Positions 43,852 to 52,169 of a stretch of 64,000 nt of DNA are shown one piece after another. A program made the translations under genes and the position numbers. Under the pieces are notes generated by a model. The model did no database searches. It was not told the DNA's origin and saw only the letters and a list, made by a program, of their open reading frames with translations. This DNA comes from JAUVPB01 sp965223695 (GTDB lineage: Bacteria > Actinomycetota > Thermoleophilia > Gaiellales > Gaiellaceae), in NCBI GenBank assembly GCA_965223695.1, contig CBDCXJ010000019.1, positions 1-64,000 of the forward strand, given 5' to 3'. The number at the start of each line of letters is the position of its first letter. Positions within the stretch are counted from its first letter, which is position 1.

Positions 43852-44001
43852 GGGTCCTCCATTGCTTGGCCCCTGCTGCGGCGGGGACTTTGAAGCTCGC
43901 GTGACCGCCCCTTCTGGGACGCCCTCGGAGCGAGTATGTGGGCGGCGGGACGACGCGAAAGGCGCTTCAGCGGAAACCGCGTGTCCTTGACCGTCCTTCG
44001 C

Positions 44002-44029
44002 AGGATAGCAAAACTATCTTCATTTCAAA
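44002..44029 (-). promoter_or_regulatory. Candidate promoter with overlapping dyad upstream of the GNAT-like gene
   Basis: In an A/T-rich patch the minus strand reads TTTGAA, 16 bases, TATCCT (-10 at 44002-44007). A perfect 5-bp dyad GATAG-CAAAA-CTATC (44004-44018) covers the -10, as an operator would. The start codon of the downstream gene is at 43851. Confidence 0.35.
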
Positions 44030-44058
44030 TTAACCGTGGGACGAGCCGGGTTGGCGCG

Positions 44059-45489
44059 CTAGACGCAGTCCTGGTCGAGCTCGTCGAGCGCAGCGTCGAG
44101 GGCCGCGATCGCCTCGTCGCACTCCGCCTCCGTCACGTTGAGCGGCGGTGCGATGCGCAGCGTGTTCGGGAGAAAACCGCCAATGTAGACGCCGCGCTCG
44201 AGGCAGGCGGCCGCGATGCGGTTCGCCGGCCATGCCTCGACATCGCCGGTACCCATCGTGTTGCGATCCTCGACGATGAATCGCTCGGCCGTCGTGGCGT
44301 CCTTGACGAGCTCGATCAACCAGAAGAGCCCGGCGCCGTTGACGTGCCCGAGCGACGGGTGGCGACTCTCGAGCTCTAGCAGTCTCGGCCCGAGGTACTC
44401 GCCCATGCGACTCGCCCGCTCAACGAGCTCCTCGTCGACCATCAGCTCGATCGTCGCGACGACGGCCGCCATGGCGAGCGGGTGTGCCGCCATTGTGATC
44501 GCGTGCCACCAGCGGTGCGCGCGCAGGAAGTCGGCGATCTCGTTGTTGACGACGATGCCCGCGGCTGGCACGCTGGCGCCGGTCAGGCCCTTGCCGATCG
44601 CCATGATGTCGGGCGTGACGCCCGGGGATGCCTGGTAGCCGAACCAGGTTCCCATGCGACCGAAGCCGCACAAGACCTCGTCGTCGATCCAGAGCACACC
44701 GAGGCGGCGACACATCTCGGCGATCTGCGGAATGTACTGAGGCGGCGGATGAATGCCGGGAGCCTGCGAGACATCGCAGACGAAGGCGGCGACGTTCTCG
44801 GGACCGAGCAGGTCCGTGATCAGCCGCTCGGTCTCGACGACGCAGGGGAGCCGCCCGTCGTCGGCGAGCTCGCCCTGCCAGTCGGGCCAATGGCTCGGCG
44901 CCGGAGCGATCGCGTAGTTGTGCTGATCGACGTACGTGGGAACCTCGCGCACCTGGCCATCGGCGGTCGAGAGATTGCCACGCATGCCGCGAACGCCGGT
45001 CGTGCCGCCCGACCCCTCGGTCCAGCCGTGGTACGAGAACTCCTGGGTCACGACGATGTTTCGGCCCGTGTAGAGACGAGCCACCATCAGCGCCATCTCG
45101 ATCGCCTCGCTGCCGGTCGCCACGAAGCGCACGCCGCCAGCCCAGTCGTCCGGCCCGAGCAAATCCTCAACGATCAGCTTCGCCGCCTTTGCCCGGTACT
45201 CGCTGGTCCAGGGCTCCGAGAGGTAGGCCATCTGTCCTGCGGCCTCGGCGATCGCGGCCGCGATCCGGGTCTGTGAATGACCGAGGTTGGCGCAGCAGTA
45301 CTGGCTCAGGAAATCGAGCACGCGACGGCCGTCGGAGAGGACGAGATAGGCGCCGTCGCCACGCTCGACGCCGATGTGGTGGTATTCGTCGGCCGTCTTG
45401 AACGGGTGCAGGTAGTAGCGCTCGTCCCACCGACGCATGTCGTCCCAGGTGGCCTCGCTCACCCCGCTTGTGATCGTCTGCTCGGACAT
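44059..45489 (-). CDS. Class III (PLP-dependent) aminotransferase
   Basis: A 476-residue protein starting MSEQTITSGVSEATW with a GGAGG site upstream. It has the fold-type I aminotransferase layout: VRFVATGSEAIEMALMVARLYTGR for phosphate binding, SYHGWTEG, VLWIDDEVLCGFGRMGTWFG with the PLP-binding Asp, and the Schiff-base lysine in DIMAIGKGLTGA. Class III members transaminate omega-amines, beta-amino acids or glutamate semialdehyde. It shows no close likeness to the aminotransferase domain of the PKS. The next gene downstream is the GNAT-like protein; upstream is an EamA transporter. Substrate unknown. Confidence 0.88.
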   Translation of the reverse strand: MSEQTITSGVSEATWDDMRRWDERYYLHPFKTADEYHHIGVERGDGAYLVLSDGRRVLDFLSQYCCANLGHSQTRIAAAIAEAAGQMAYLSEPWTSEYRAKAAKLIVEDLLGPDDWAGGVRFVATGSEAIEMALMVARLYTGRNIVVTQEFSYHGWTEGSGGTTGVRGMRGNLSTADGQVREVPTYVDQHNYAIAPAPSHWPDWQGELADDGRLPCVVETERLITDLLGPENVAAFVCDVSQAPGIHPPPQYIPQIAEMCRRLGVLWIDDEVLCGFGRMGTWFGYQASPGVTPDIMAIGKGLTGASVPAAGIVVNNEIADFLRAHRWWHAITMAAHPLAMAAVVATIELMVDEELVERASRMGEYLGPRLLELESRHPSLGHVNGAGLFWLIELVKDATTAERFIVEDRNTMGTGDVEAWPANRIAAACLERGVYIGGFLPNTLRIAPPLNVTEAECDEAIAALDAALDELDQDCV

Positions 45490-45612
45490 CCCACGCCTCC
45501 GTTCATTTTGGTCGTGACGGCCCGCTGCGATTGTCGGTGAACCGGCACGGCTCGTCAAGGCGCTCGGAGGCGGTCCTGCGACGCGGCACGAGGCCAGCCA
45601 AGCGCCCGGCCC

Positions 45613-46500
45613 TCACGCGGCGACCCCAACGATCACGCCGCCGCCCACGACCAGCGCTCCCGCTGCGAGGACGCGACGATTGATCGCATCGGCCTGTGCG
45701 CCGAGCAGGAGTGCAGCGAAGAGCACAGCGAAGAGGGACTCGGTCGCCGTCAGCGGCGAGACGACCGTGACGGGTCCTCGCTCGTACGCCTCGAGCAACG
45801 TGATGTAGGCGAGTCCGAACAATGCTCCGGCCGGGTAGTAGGCGCGCGCCGCGCCCACGATGCCGTGTACGTGGTCGGAGAGACTCTGTCCGCTGTGTGC
45901 GTAGAGCGGCAGCATCGCGACCACGTTGACCGCCGCGCCCGCCGCGAGCGTGACCGTCGCGGCGACCAACGGAGCGATCTCGGTCTCGGTCGACGCCCAG
46001 CGAACCAGGACAGCCGAGATGGCAAAGAACGTCGCCGTCAGCACACCGAAGACCGTGCCGATCAGGCGCACGCGTGCCGCGCGGTCGCGCTCTCCGACCA
46101 GCGCTGCTGTGCCGAGGACGATGGCGACTGTTCCAACCACCAGCGCGATCTCGAACGCCTCGTCGAGAAACGCGATCGCCAGCAGCGCCGAGATCACGGG
46201 CGCTGCCCCGATCAGGATGCCAGTGCGCGACGCCCCGGCCGTGCGCACCGACCATGTGTAGACGATCTGCGCCGCGCCGGGAGCGATGGCGCCGGCGACC
46301 ACGAACCGCCAGAGCCCGCCTAGCTCGCCCACCTCCTGGAACGGGAAGACGAAGGCCGTGATCAGACCGGCAACGAGGAATGCGCCCACAGACACGGCGG
46401 CCGCGCCAGCCTGCGGGCTCGAGTGGCGCAGGCCCAGGCGGATAGCAACGGTCAGCGCCCCGAACAAGACCGCCGTTATGCACGCGAAGACGACGTCCAT
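45613..46500 (-). CDS. EamA/DMT-family transporter
   Basis: A 295-residue protein made almost wholly of ten hydrophobic segments arranged as two EamA repeats (first MDVVFACITAVLFGALTVAIRLGL, second after the charged loop VGERDRAARVRLIGTVFGVLTA). PVISALLAIAFLDEAFEIALVVGT and ATESLFAVLFAALLLGAQADA are the paired repeat ends with the typical acidic residues. Such proteins move amino acids or other small metabolites. It lies upstream of the class III aminotransferase on the same strand, with a 120-bp gap. Confidence 0.85.
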   Translation of the reverse strand: MDVVFACITAVLFGALTVAIRLGLRHSSPQAGAAAVSVGAFLVAGLITAFVFPFQEVGELGGLWRFVVAGAIAPGAAQIVYTWSVRTAGASRTGILIGAAPVISALLAIAFLDEAFEIALVVGTVAIVLGTAALVGERDRAARVRLIGTVFGVLTATFFAISAVLVRWASTETEIAPLVAATVTLAAGAAVNVVAMLPLYAHSGQSLSDHVHGIVGAARAYYPAGALFGLAYITLLEAYERGPVTVVSPLTATESLFAVLFAALLLGAQADAINRRVLAAGALVVGGGVIVGVAA

Positions 46501-46527
46501 CGGGGCGCATGATCGCGCCGATACTGC

Positions 46528-46936
46528 CTACTCGCGCGGTAGAGCCGCTACGGCCTCAGCCAGCTCCGTTCTCGTGGCCGGGACCTTCCGAGCCCTCGCC
46601 GGTGCCAGTGCCCTCGCCCGAGCCTCCCTCTGGGCCTCGCCGCCGCTCGCAGCCTGGCCGCTACATGCGGTGACCTCCGGGTTGAGGCTGTAGGTGTCGG
46701 TCGAGACCGCATCGAAACCAAGAACGACGTTGTGAGTCTGGCCAGGAGCCCAGTTCGCGTCGACGGTCGGGCCGAGCTCGATCGTGGAGCTGCCGCGGTT
46801 GACGTGGATCTCGAGGCGCGCGTTGCAGATCTCCTGGCCACCGTTGTTCGTCAGCGTGCCGGCAAACTTCGCCGCCGACGCCCTAGCCGCTAGCTTCCGA
46901 CCCGCCTTCGCCGCCGCCTCACCCGTGAACCGGGAT
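46528..46936 (-). pseudogene. Remnant of a secreted beta-rich protein (C-terminal part only)
   Basis: The frame encodes KFAGTLTNNGGQEICNARLE, VNRGSSTIELGPTVDANWAP and DTYSLNPEVTAC, which look like a folded beta-sandwich with two conserved cysteines, as found at the C-terminus of actinobacterial lipoproteins. An Ala/Arg/Glu-rich tail follows to the stop. No ATG, GTG or TTG lies upstream in frame before the hairpin at 46964-47006, so the gene has lost its start and signal peptide. Function unknown. Confidence 0.45.
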
Positions 46937-46963
46937 GGTGCTACATGAGAACGTTGGGGTGTG

Positions 46964-47006
46964 GCCACCGCAGGGGCCTGTTTGGGAGGGTGGCCCCTGC
47001 GGTGGC
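46964..47006 (-). terminator. Perfect 15-bp hairpin, probable terminator of the 27-codon ORF
   Basis: GCCACCGCAGGGGCC (46964-46978) and its exact complement (46992-47006) flank a 13-nt loop. It begins 21 bp after the stop of the small ORF at 47028-47111. There is no following T-run on either strand, so it may be a strong structured end or a protein-binding site rather than a classical intrinsic terminator. Confidence 0.5.
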
Positions 47007-47027
47007 TGGGAGGGTCGCGGAGGTTGG

Positions 47028-47111
47028 TTAGTTGAAGCGGTAGTAGCGCCTCGTCGGGACGACGATGTCGCCGATGAGCCTGCCGGTGCCAGATACGTCC
47101 AAGACCCGCAT
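47028..47111 (-). CDS. 27-residue small protein with strong ribosome site
   Basis: An ATG at 47111 with GGGAGGA placed 7 bases upstream opens a 27-codon frame: MRVLDVSGTGRLIGD, then IVVPTRRYYRFN, ending in TAA. The peptide is half hydrophobic strand-like (RLIGDIVV) with a basic-aromatic end (RRYYRF). It is isolated: the upstream neighbour is the divergent cyclodeaminase gene, and a perfect hairpin follows. No family is recognised. The ribosome site, compact layout and hairpin are the support for a real gene; it may be a regulatory or structural small protein. Confidence 0.45.
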   Translation of the reverse strand: MRVLDVSGTGRLIGDIVVPTRRYYRFN

Positions 47112-47308
47112 ACCCGATCCTCCCGATCGAGCCGCCACTAGAAGCGGCAAAACAACAACTAACCGGCCAGACTACACGACCGCGACGACTAGCTCCAGCG
47201 CCTTCCGGTCTCCTTCGGAGCCGCCGTGACCGGGCTAGGATCGCCCGGGCATCTGGCTCGGCGCGGACGACGGCGACCGCGCGCGGCCGGCGACGAGATG
47301 GAGGAGCG

Positions 47309-48322
47309 ATGGAGAGCTGGCGCAACCGCAAGACGCTGATCCTCAGCCGCAACGAGATGGTCGGTCTGCTCACGCCCGAGGAGTACAACGATTGCGTCGA
47401 GCAAGCGTTCCGCATGTTCGGCGAGGGGCGCGTCTACATGGAGCCGAAGGGACACATCGTTCTCGACGAGTATCCGGGCGAGTGGGAGATCATGCCCTCC
47501 TACATCGAGGAGCCCGAGTCGGCTGCCTGCAAGTGGGTGTCGATCCGCTTCGACAACCGGGCGAAGCACGACCTTCCCACGGTCTTCTCGATCCTGATCT
47601 ACACGGAACCAGAGACCGGCTTCCCGCTCGCGATATGCGATGGCAGCCATCACACGAACATGCGCACGGGAGCCTCGGCTGCGGTTTCGGCGAAGTGGCT
47701 CGCGCGCCCCGACTCGAAGGTCCTGGCGGTCGTCGGCGCCGGGGACTCGGCGCGTGGCGCGCTCAAGTGCTCGCGCCATGTCTTCGACTGGGACGAGGTG
47801 CGGGTGTGGTCGCGATCAGAGGAGACGATTGAACAGTGCCTGTCTGAGGTCGCGGACGACTGCGCTGACGTGCCGATTCGCGCGTCGCTCGATCTCGAGG
47901 AGACGGTGCGCGGAGCAGACGTGATCGTGACGATCACTCCCGCGACGAAGTGGTTGATTGCCGACGAGTGGATCGGGCCCGGGACGCACTTCGCCTGTAT
48001 CGGCGGCGGCCTCGCCGGCAGCCAGGAGCTCGAGCCGAAGCTGCTCTCGCGTGCCCGCGTCTTTACGGACGACATCCGCCAGTGCGTCGACGATGGCGAG
48101 ATCAACGTCGCGCTCAGCGAGGGCCTGTACGAGGCCGACGACGTCGCCGGCGACTTCGGCGCCGTTGTCGCCGGCAAGCTCGACGGGCGCCAGGCCGACG
48201 ATCAGATCACGGTGTTCGACTCGACCGGCATCGCGCTCCAGGACTCGGCGACCGTTCCGCTCGAGTACGAGCGCGCCCTCGAGGCCGGTGTTGGGATCGA
48301 GAAGAAGATGATTTCGACGTAG
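47309..48322 (+). CDS. Ornithine cyclodeaminase / mu-crystallin family protein
   Basis: A 337-residue protein starting MESWRNRKTLILSRNEM with GGAGGAG just upstream. It has the family's substrate-domain segment KWVSIRFDNRAKHDLPTVFSILIY, GFPLAICDGSHHTNMRTGASAAVSAKWL, and the NAD(P) loop VVGAGDSARGALKCSRHVF. In place of the canonical ornithine-binding residues the substrate segment is altered, so it may be an imine reductase, an SbnB-like enzyme or an amine-oxidase-associated member rather than a true cyclodeaminase. It is monocistronic, 190 bp from the divergent small ORF and followed by the degraded island. Confidence 0.82.
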   Translation: MESWRNRKTLILSRNEMVGLLTPEEYNDCVEQAFRMFGEGRVYMEPKGHIVLDEYPGEWEIMPSYIEEPESAACKWVSIRFDNRAKHDLPTVFSILIYTEPETGFPLAICDGSHHTNMRTGASAAVSAKWLARPDSKVLAVVGAGDSARGALKCSRHVFDWDEVRVWSRSEETIEQCLSEVADDCADVPIRASLDLEETVRGADVIVTITPATKWLIADEWIGPGTHFACIGGGLAGSQELEPKLLSRARVFTDDIRQCVDDGEINVALSEGLYEADDVAGDFGAVVAGKLDGRQADDQITVFDSTGIALQDSATVPLEYERALEAGVGIEKKMIST

Positions 48323-48742
48323 ACATTCGTTAGGTCGATACCCCCGGTTGTTACTGGCTGTTGGGAGCGCTCGGATGCCCTGAGGTCATGTGAGTTTGGT
48401 GCAAAGTTGGTGCAAAGTCCACGAGCTTGCACCAGCCCCGTGCGTGGTGGCGATCGCCGTCGCGTTGCTCGCCGACGCGAGGCCAGGCCGTGGCCCAGAA
48501 TGGCCCGCTGAAGCATTCGGCTGTGACGGTCAAGCAGTTCCGGCTCGAGGCGGGTCAAAACCCTCATCACGAACGTGGTCAGCGAGCGTCTTGCTTCGCC
48601 TGCCTGTAGTCGCTCTGCCGGTGCGAGCGGATCTCATGAAGCACAGTGCCGCCAGCGGCTGCATGAGCCTGGCGCCGCGTTCGACTACTCCCACGTTTCG
48701 GGGTTGATGGTCGTCCGACCAGGCTGAACGATCCGCGCAGTC
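48323..48742. other. Non-coding stretch at island edge
   Basis: No intact gene. A tandem GGTGCAAAGTT / GGTGCAAAGT repeat lies at about 48399-48420. On the minus strand the frame 48351-48470 reads GWCKLVDFAPTLHQT, which resembles the tail of some phage-type integrases, but too little remains to claim one. Confidence 0.3.
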
Positions 48743-48959
48743 TTGCTCTACGTTGCCTATGACCTCGCATCGGTCGGGTTCTTAGCCGCGACCGGGCTCG
48801 AGGCTCTGAACGTCGAGGAATGGCTCCAACGTGAAATTCAGCGGGAGGACGCTCGTGGGACGCTGCGCGCGCTCTTCCGACTCTTTACGTATACAGCCGA
48901 CCTCCATCGCCTCAGCGCGGACGCCGCCCTGGGGCAGTTTCAGCTCGGGCTCAAGGGGC

Positions 48960-49210
48960 GGTGGCCGAGCGGCCTGCCAAGGCCTACAACCCCGCTGTTC
49001 ATCTGCGGAGGCACCGGCTTCATCAACTCGCTCAAGGACAAACCATCGAGACGCTCAGACAGCGCTACCGCTACTACAGGGTGCTCCCGATCGACGACGT
49101 CCACTTCCTCGAGGGCAAGGAGCTCATCCGGGAGGAGTTCTTCCCCATCTTTCGACACGCTCTTCGAGCAGATGTTCCTGCAGCTCAAAGAGAGCTTCGA
49201 GCGCGTTGAG
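48960..49210 (+). pseudogene. dnaA: dnaA fragment (AAA+ core), frameshifted
   Basis: Two reading frames together recall the DnaA ATPase core. One reads PLFICGGTG, where the Walker A loop should be but is spoiled after GGTG. Another reads LRQRYRYYRVLPIDDVHFLEGKEL followed by REEFF, matching the Walker B region of DnaA (usually LLIDDVQFLxGKE..QEEFFHTF). The tail FDTLFEQ switches frame again. Neither the origin-binding domain nor a start is present. This is a decayed fragment, not the chromosomal replication gene. Confidence 0.6.
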
Positions 49211-49456
49211 ATGCCTTCCGCGACGGGCGGATGCCGTCGAAGTCGTGCAGCGCTTCATCAGGAATTTCACGCTTCGTATGCCCGAGAAGTACGGCGAGAG
49301 ATTCCACGCGCGGTGCCGGCCTTCTCTTGGTGCGCAAAGGCCCGCAGAAGCGCGAATCCTGGCGATCAGGCCCGCTTCGACGACCGGCGGCGCTCGCTAG
49401 CTTCAACGCATTGCTCAGCGGCCCGCAACGGGCCACCGACCACAAAGGGGAACGGC

Positions 49457-49594
49457 ATGTTGAAGCAGACTCGTCGCGTCTCATCGCGGCTTGACCCGGA
49501 GCTCGCCCGAGAGCTCGAAGAGACCGCCCGCCGCAGCGAGTGCACAATCGGGCAAACCGTGCGCCTTGCCATTCCCGAGTTCCTGAAAGGTCGT
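49457..49594 (+). pseudogene. Ribbon-helix-helix (CopG-like) fragment
   Basis: An ATG with AAAGGGGAACGG upstream opens MLKQTRRVSSRLDPELARE then LEETARRSECTIGQTVRLAI, which fits a ribbon-helix-helix DNA-binding fold (beta strand, helix, helix) of small antitoxin-type regulators. After PEFLKGRKR the frame runs into unrelated, arginine-rich antisense of the map fragment, so the gene has lost its 3' end. No toxin partner is visible. Confidence 0.45.
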
Positions 49595-49910
49595 AAGCGA
49601 GATCGGTCGCGCGATCGAAGCCGTCGTCCGGCGACGCGGCTTCCCTGTCGTGAGGGAGTTGACCCGCCACGGGGTTGGACGCGAGCTCCATTAACCCCCA
49701 ACCGTGCCGAGCTACTTCGAGCCAAGGATGCGGGAACGACTGACCTCCGGGTTGGTCATCGCTGTCGAGCCCATTGTCAGCGCTGGCAGCGGAGCCGCAA
49801 CAGGAGATCCGGATGGGCGGACGGTTCGCACGGCAGAGGGCTCTCAGTCCGCACACGTCGAGCACACGATCGTCATTACCGAACGCAGACCAATCCTGAT
49901 CGCCGCGTAG
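49589..49910 (+). pseudogene. map: Methionine aminopeptidase (map) C-terminal fragment with nonsense codon
   Basis: The frame reads VSEIGRAIEAVVRRRGFPVV, then RELTRHGVGRELH, a TAA at the position where the family has Glu, then PPTVPSYFEPRMRERLT, VIAVEPIVSAGSG and SAHVEHTIVITERRPIL. These are the second half of a type I methionine aminopeptidase, including the histidine in TRHGVG and metal-binding glutamates in AVEP and HVEHT. The N-terminal half is missing and the reading frame is broken, so it is a dead fragment of a second map copy. Confidence 0.7.
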
Positions 49911-49922
49911 GCAAGACGAGTT

Positions 49923-50225
49923 CTGCTGCAGCTCATTACCAAGGAGGCCCTGGCAGTCAAGAAGGCTCAGGGGGTCAAGCTCGGGAGGCCCTCAACCATC
50001 ACCGACGTGGTGACCGCCGGGATCTTGCGCAACCGAACGGCAGGCTGGACGCTCGAGGCAATCGCCGATGAACTGAACGCTGACGGTGTGCCCACCCCCC
50101 GGCGCGGCAAGAAGTGGCGTGCAAGCTCCATCCAATCCGTTGTCTCACGGCTCGATGCCGAATCGACAAAGGCGGCGACTCGTAATGGCCATGACATGCA
50201 CGGTGTGCCGCCACCCTGCGCTTGA
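49923..50225 (+). pseudogene. Serine recombinase C-terminal fragment
   Basis: The frame reads ITKEALAVKKAQGVKLGRPS, then a helix-rich segment with AGILRNRTAGWTLEAIADEL and NADGVPTPRRGKKWRASSI ending QSVVSRL. This is typical of the region after the catalytic domain of resolvase/invertase-type serine recombinases, where a helix-turn-helix chooses DNA. The catalytic N-terminal domain with its serine is absent. It belongs to the set of decayed mobile-DNA genes in this island. Confidence 0.6.
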
Positions 50226-50488
50226 TGCGATTGACGAGGCGATCTTGGAGGCCACTCGGTCCGAGAGATCGCCGCACGGGTGCATGATGTGTCGCACCAG
50301 TCGATCTGGAGGCATCGGCGCTACGGGCGCACGTCGAGGCACGGCTTGCCTGGGCGCTCCGACTGCAACAGGGCCAGGCAGTGTCGCTCGAGGCGCTCCG
50401 GGCTGAGGAGACACGGCAGGCGAAGGCCGAACTCGCACAGGCGCGCTGGTCGCGCGGTTTCCTACCTCCGGATCCGTGGGCGGGATGA
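50185..50488 (+). pseudogene. Small CxxC/helix-turn-helix protein, double frameshift
   Basis: It starts MAMTCTVCRHPALDAIDEAIL, a CxxC-type N-terminus followed by a short helix. After a one-base shift at ~50250 the frame continues HSVREIAARVHDVSHQSIWRH, a helix-turn-helix. After a second shift at ~50320 it reads LRAHVEARLAWALRLQQG and AKAELAQARWSRGF to a TGA at 50486-50488. Proteins of this pattern accompany actinobacterial mobile elements. The three pieces in three frames show decay or sequence error. Confidence 0.5.
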
Positions 50489-50522
50489 CGCAGGCTGCCG
50501 ATCTTGAACGAGCGGCGCGCCT

Positions 50523-50812
50523 AAGCGCTCGCGCGAGCCGAGCGCGCGTTCGAGAGCGCGGGCTACACATGCCAGCTCCCCGCCGATCTCAGCTTCAACG
50601 TTGCGCCGACGGCCACCGTCGCCGAGACCGTGCGAGAAAGCCAACGATGCCGCTTCATCCTCGAAGCCGACCTGGAGCGAATATGCGGACGACGGGCTGC
50701 AGTCGAGCGAGCCGCAACGATCGCGGCGAGCCACTCACACGCGGACTGGATCGCCGAGCACGATCGCCTCCTTATAGCACTGGGCATGGGGTCCGTTGCC
50801 TTTTGGCGCTAG
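50523..50812 (+). pseudogene. Unrecognised coding fragment
   Basis: A continuous frame reads ALARAERAFESAGYTCQLPA, then DLSFNVAPTATVAETVRE and a helix-rich C-terminus ending GMGSVAFWR and TAG. Codon use fits coding DNA, but no start codon with a ribosome site is clear; the best candidate start is the GTG at 50630. No family recognised. It could be the 3' part of a gene cut by island decay. Confidence 0.3.
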
Positions 50813-51127
50813 GCGGGCGTCGCGCGGCCGCACCCTGGAGGAGGAGCTGGTCGCCAGAGTCGCGCTGGCGGGTGGTGTAACGCCAGTGTCGAGGCTCCAG
50901 CTCGTTCGGTTCCGATCGACGCTTGGCTGCCAAACACCGGCCCGACAGGACGCACCGCATCAGCGTGGTCCTCTGTCGCCGAAGTCGTCACGCGATGTAA
51001 CGAGATCGCGGCCAGCGCACGCTCGAACCACGCGAGCGGCCAACGCCCCGCGCTCGAGCTACAGCCCTAGCTCGCCGCAACCTCCACGGCCGCGAGCGAC
51101 CAACGCCCCGCCTCGGCATTTGACGCC
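50813..51127. other. Intergenic, no gene seen
   Basis: Nothing coding could be supported. Two imperfect copies of GCGAGC(G/C)(G/A)CCAACGCCCCGC lie about 59 bp apart (near 51035 and 51094). Beyond 51127 base composition drops sharply in GC. Confidence 0.3.
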
Positions 51128-51794
51128 TCACAAACTTCCTGGCAGGATCGAGTCACGAGCGTCCGGTCTTCGCTTGCGAAACACGAGAGTAAAATCCCCG
51201 CCTAGCTGCGGCAAGACCATTCTTCCAATAACGTCCACTAGTTTCATGACCCAGACAACAGGGGCTCCGATGATCGGATTACTAGTCCCGAACCGTAGGG
51301 GTAAATAGCGCTGATCGTGCCTGAACAGTAGTTCACAATCATTCGCCAACATATCAACTATATCGGCGGGTTTATAGAAGAAGTTGTGGTCCTCTCGAGC
51401 AGTAATCCGCGATCTTCTAGCGCGCGCTCTAAACACGCGCTGCCACCACGATTGGTCATTCTGTAATTAGATCAGAACTGTGCCTTCCGGCTTAAGACCC
51501 CTTATTACCTCACGCAGTACAGCTCTATCGTCAACGCAGTGATCGCGCGTTGACAGTATGAGCACTGAATCGACCTGCGACTCTCCAATTGGCAGCACCT
51601 CTCCAACTCCGCGACTAGCAAGCCAACTGCCAAAACCCGGCAATTCGATCTTATCTAACTGGGCGGCGTTGGGCTCGATACCGATGTAGTTTTCGAATCC
51701 CTCGGAAATGTTCTGGAAGTGTTTTCTCAGTCGTCCCGCTGAGAGCACACCGAGCCCAATGTCTAGAATCAAGCTACCGGGGCCGGTGCCTGAT
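51128..51794 (-). pseudogene. SAM-dependent methyltransferase remnant, low GC
   Basis: The frame starts inside LILDIGLGVLSAGRLRKHF, the SAM-binding motif I, and continues GFENYIGIEPNAAQLDKIEL and VDSVLILSTRDHCVDDRAVL, then VIRGLKPEGTVLI, typical class I methyltransferase motifs. A TAA follows. LQNDQSWWQRV continues past it, then a one-base shift, then EDHNFFYKPADIVDML and LGGDFTLVFRKRRPD. The 5' part is cut by the IS3 element at 51795. The DNA is visibly poorer in GC than its surroundings, which suggests transfer, as from a glycan cluster. It is not functional. Confidence 0.6.
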
Positions 51795-51863
51795 GTGCCC
51801 TCGGTTTTGTGGAGCTATGTTTCTAGACTCGGGCGGCCTCGATGATCAGTTTGGAGGTCGTTT

Positions 51864-52169
51864 ATGTCGCGGAAGGGGTATCCGGCGGAGTTTCGTCGGC
51901 GGGCGCTTGATCTGGTCGCGGCTGGGAAGCCGGTGGCGGAGGTGGCGCGGCTGTTGGAGGTCAGTGAGCAGTCGATCTACTCGTGGCGCCGTCAGGAGAG
52001 GATCGATCGGGGCGAGCTGCCCGGGTTGAGCTCTGAGGAGCGCGAGGAGCTGCGCGCGGCCAGGGCGAGAATCAAGGAGCTCGAGACGGAGGTCGCGGTT
52101 CATCGCCGCGCCACGGAGTTGTTGAAGGAGTCGGTGCGCCCAAAAGGCGGTTCGAGGCGATCGCCGTGA
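51864..52169 (+). CDS. IS3-family OrfA
   Basis: A 101-residue protein starting MSRKGYPAEFRRRAL with GGAGG upstream. An N-terminal helix-turn-helix (KPVAEVARLLEVSEQSIYSW) precedes a leucine-zipper-like helix (EEREELRAARARIKELETEV). It binds the element ends and forms the N-terminal part of the OrfAB transposase made by -1 frameshifting. Intact. Confidence 0.9.
   Translation: MSRKGYPAEFRRRALDLVAAGKPVAEVARLLEVSEQSIYSWRRQERIDRGELPGLSSEEREELRAARARIKELETEVAVHRRATELLKESVRPKGGSRRSP
52139..52145 (+). promoter_or_regulatory. Programmed -1 frameshift heptamer C CCA AAA
   Basis: In the orfA frame the codons are CGC CCA AAA GGC. The heptamer CCCAAAA fits X XXY YYZ, and slipping by -1 gives Pro-Lys-Arg-Arg-Phe-Glu-Ala, which runs straight into the orfB product. 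It lies 24 bases before the orfA stop, where IS3 elements place this signal. Confidence 0.7.

Noticed and set aside
46528..47415. A 295-codon minus-strand frame through the hairpin
   Set aside because: It reads through the hairpin and across the small ORF in another frame; only the last ~135 codons look protein-like, so just that part is listed as a remnant.
48351..48533. Possible integrase tail on the minus strand
   Set aside because: Only a dozen residues look suggestive and no catalytic residues are present.
50813..51127. Two GCGAGC-CCAACGCCCCGC repeats as a CRISPR-like array
   Set aside because: Only two imperfect copies, with no regular spacers and no cas genes.
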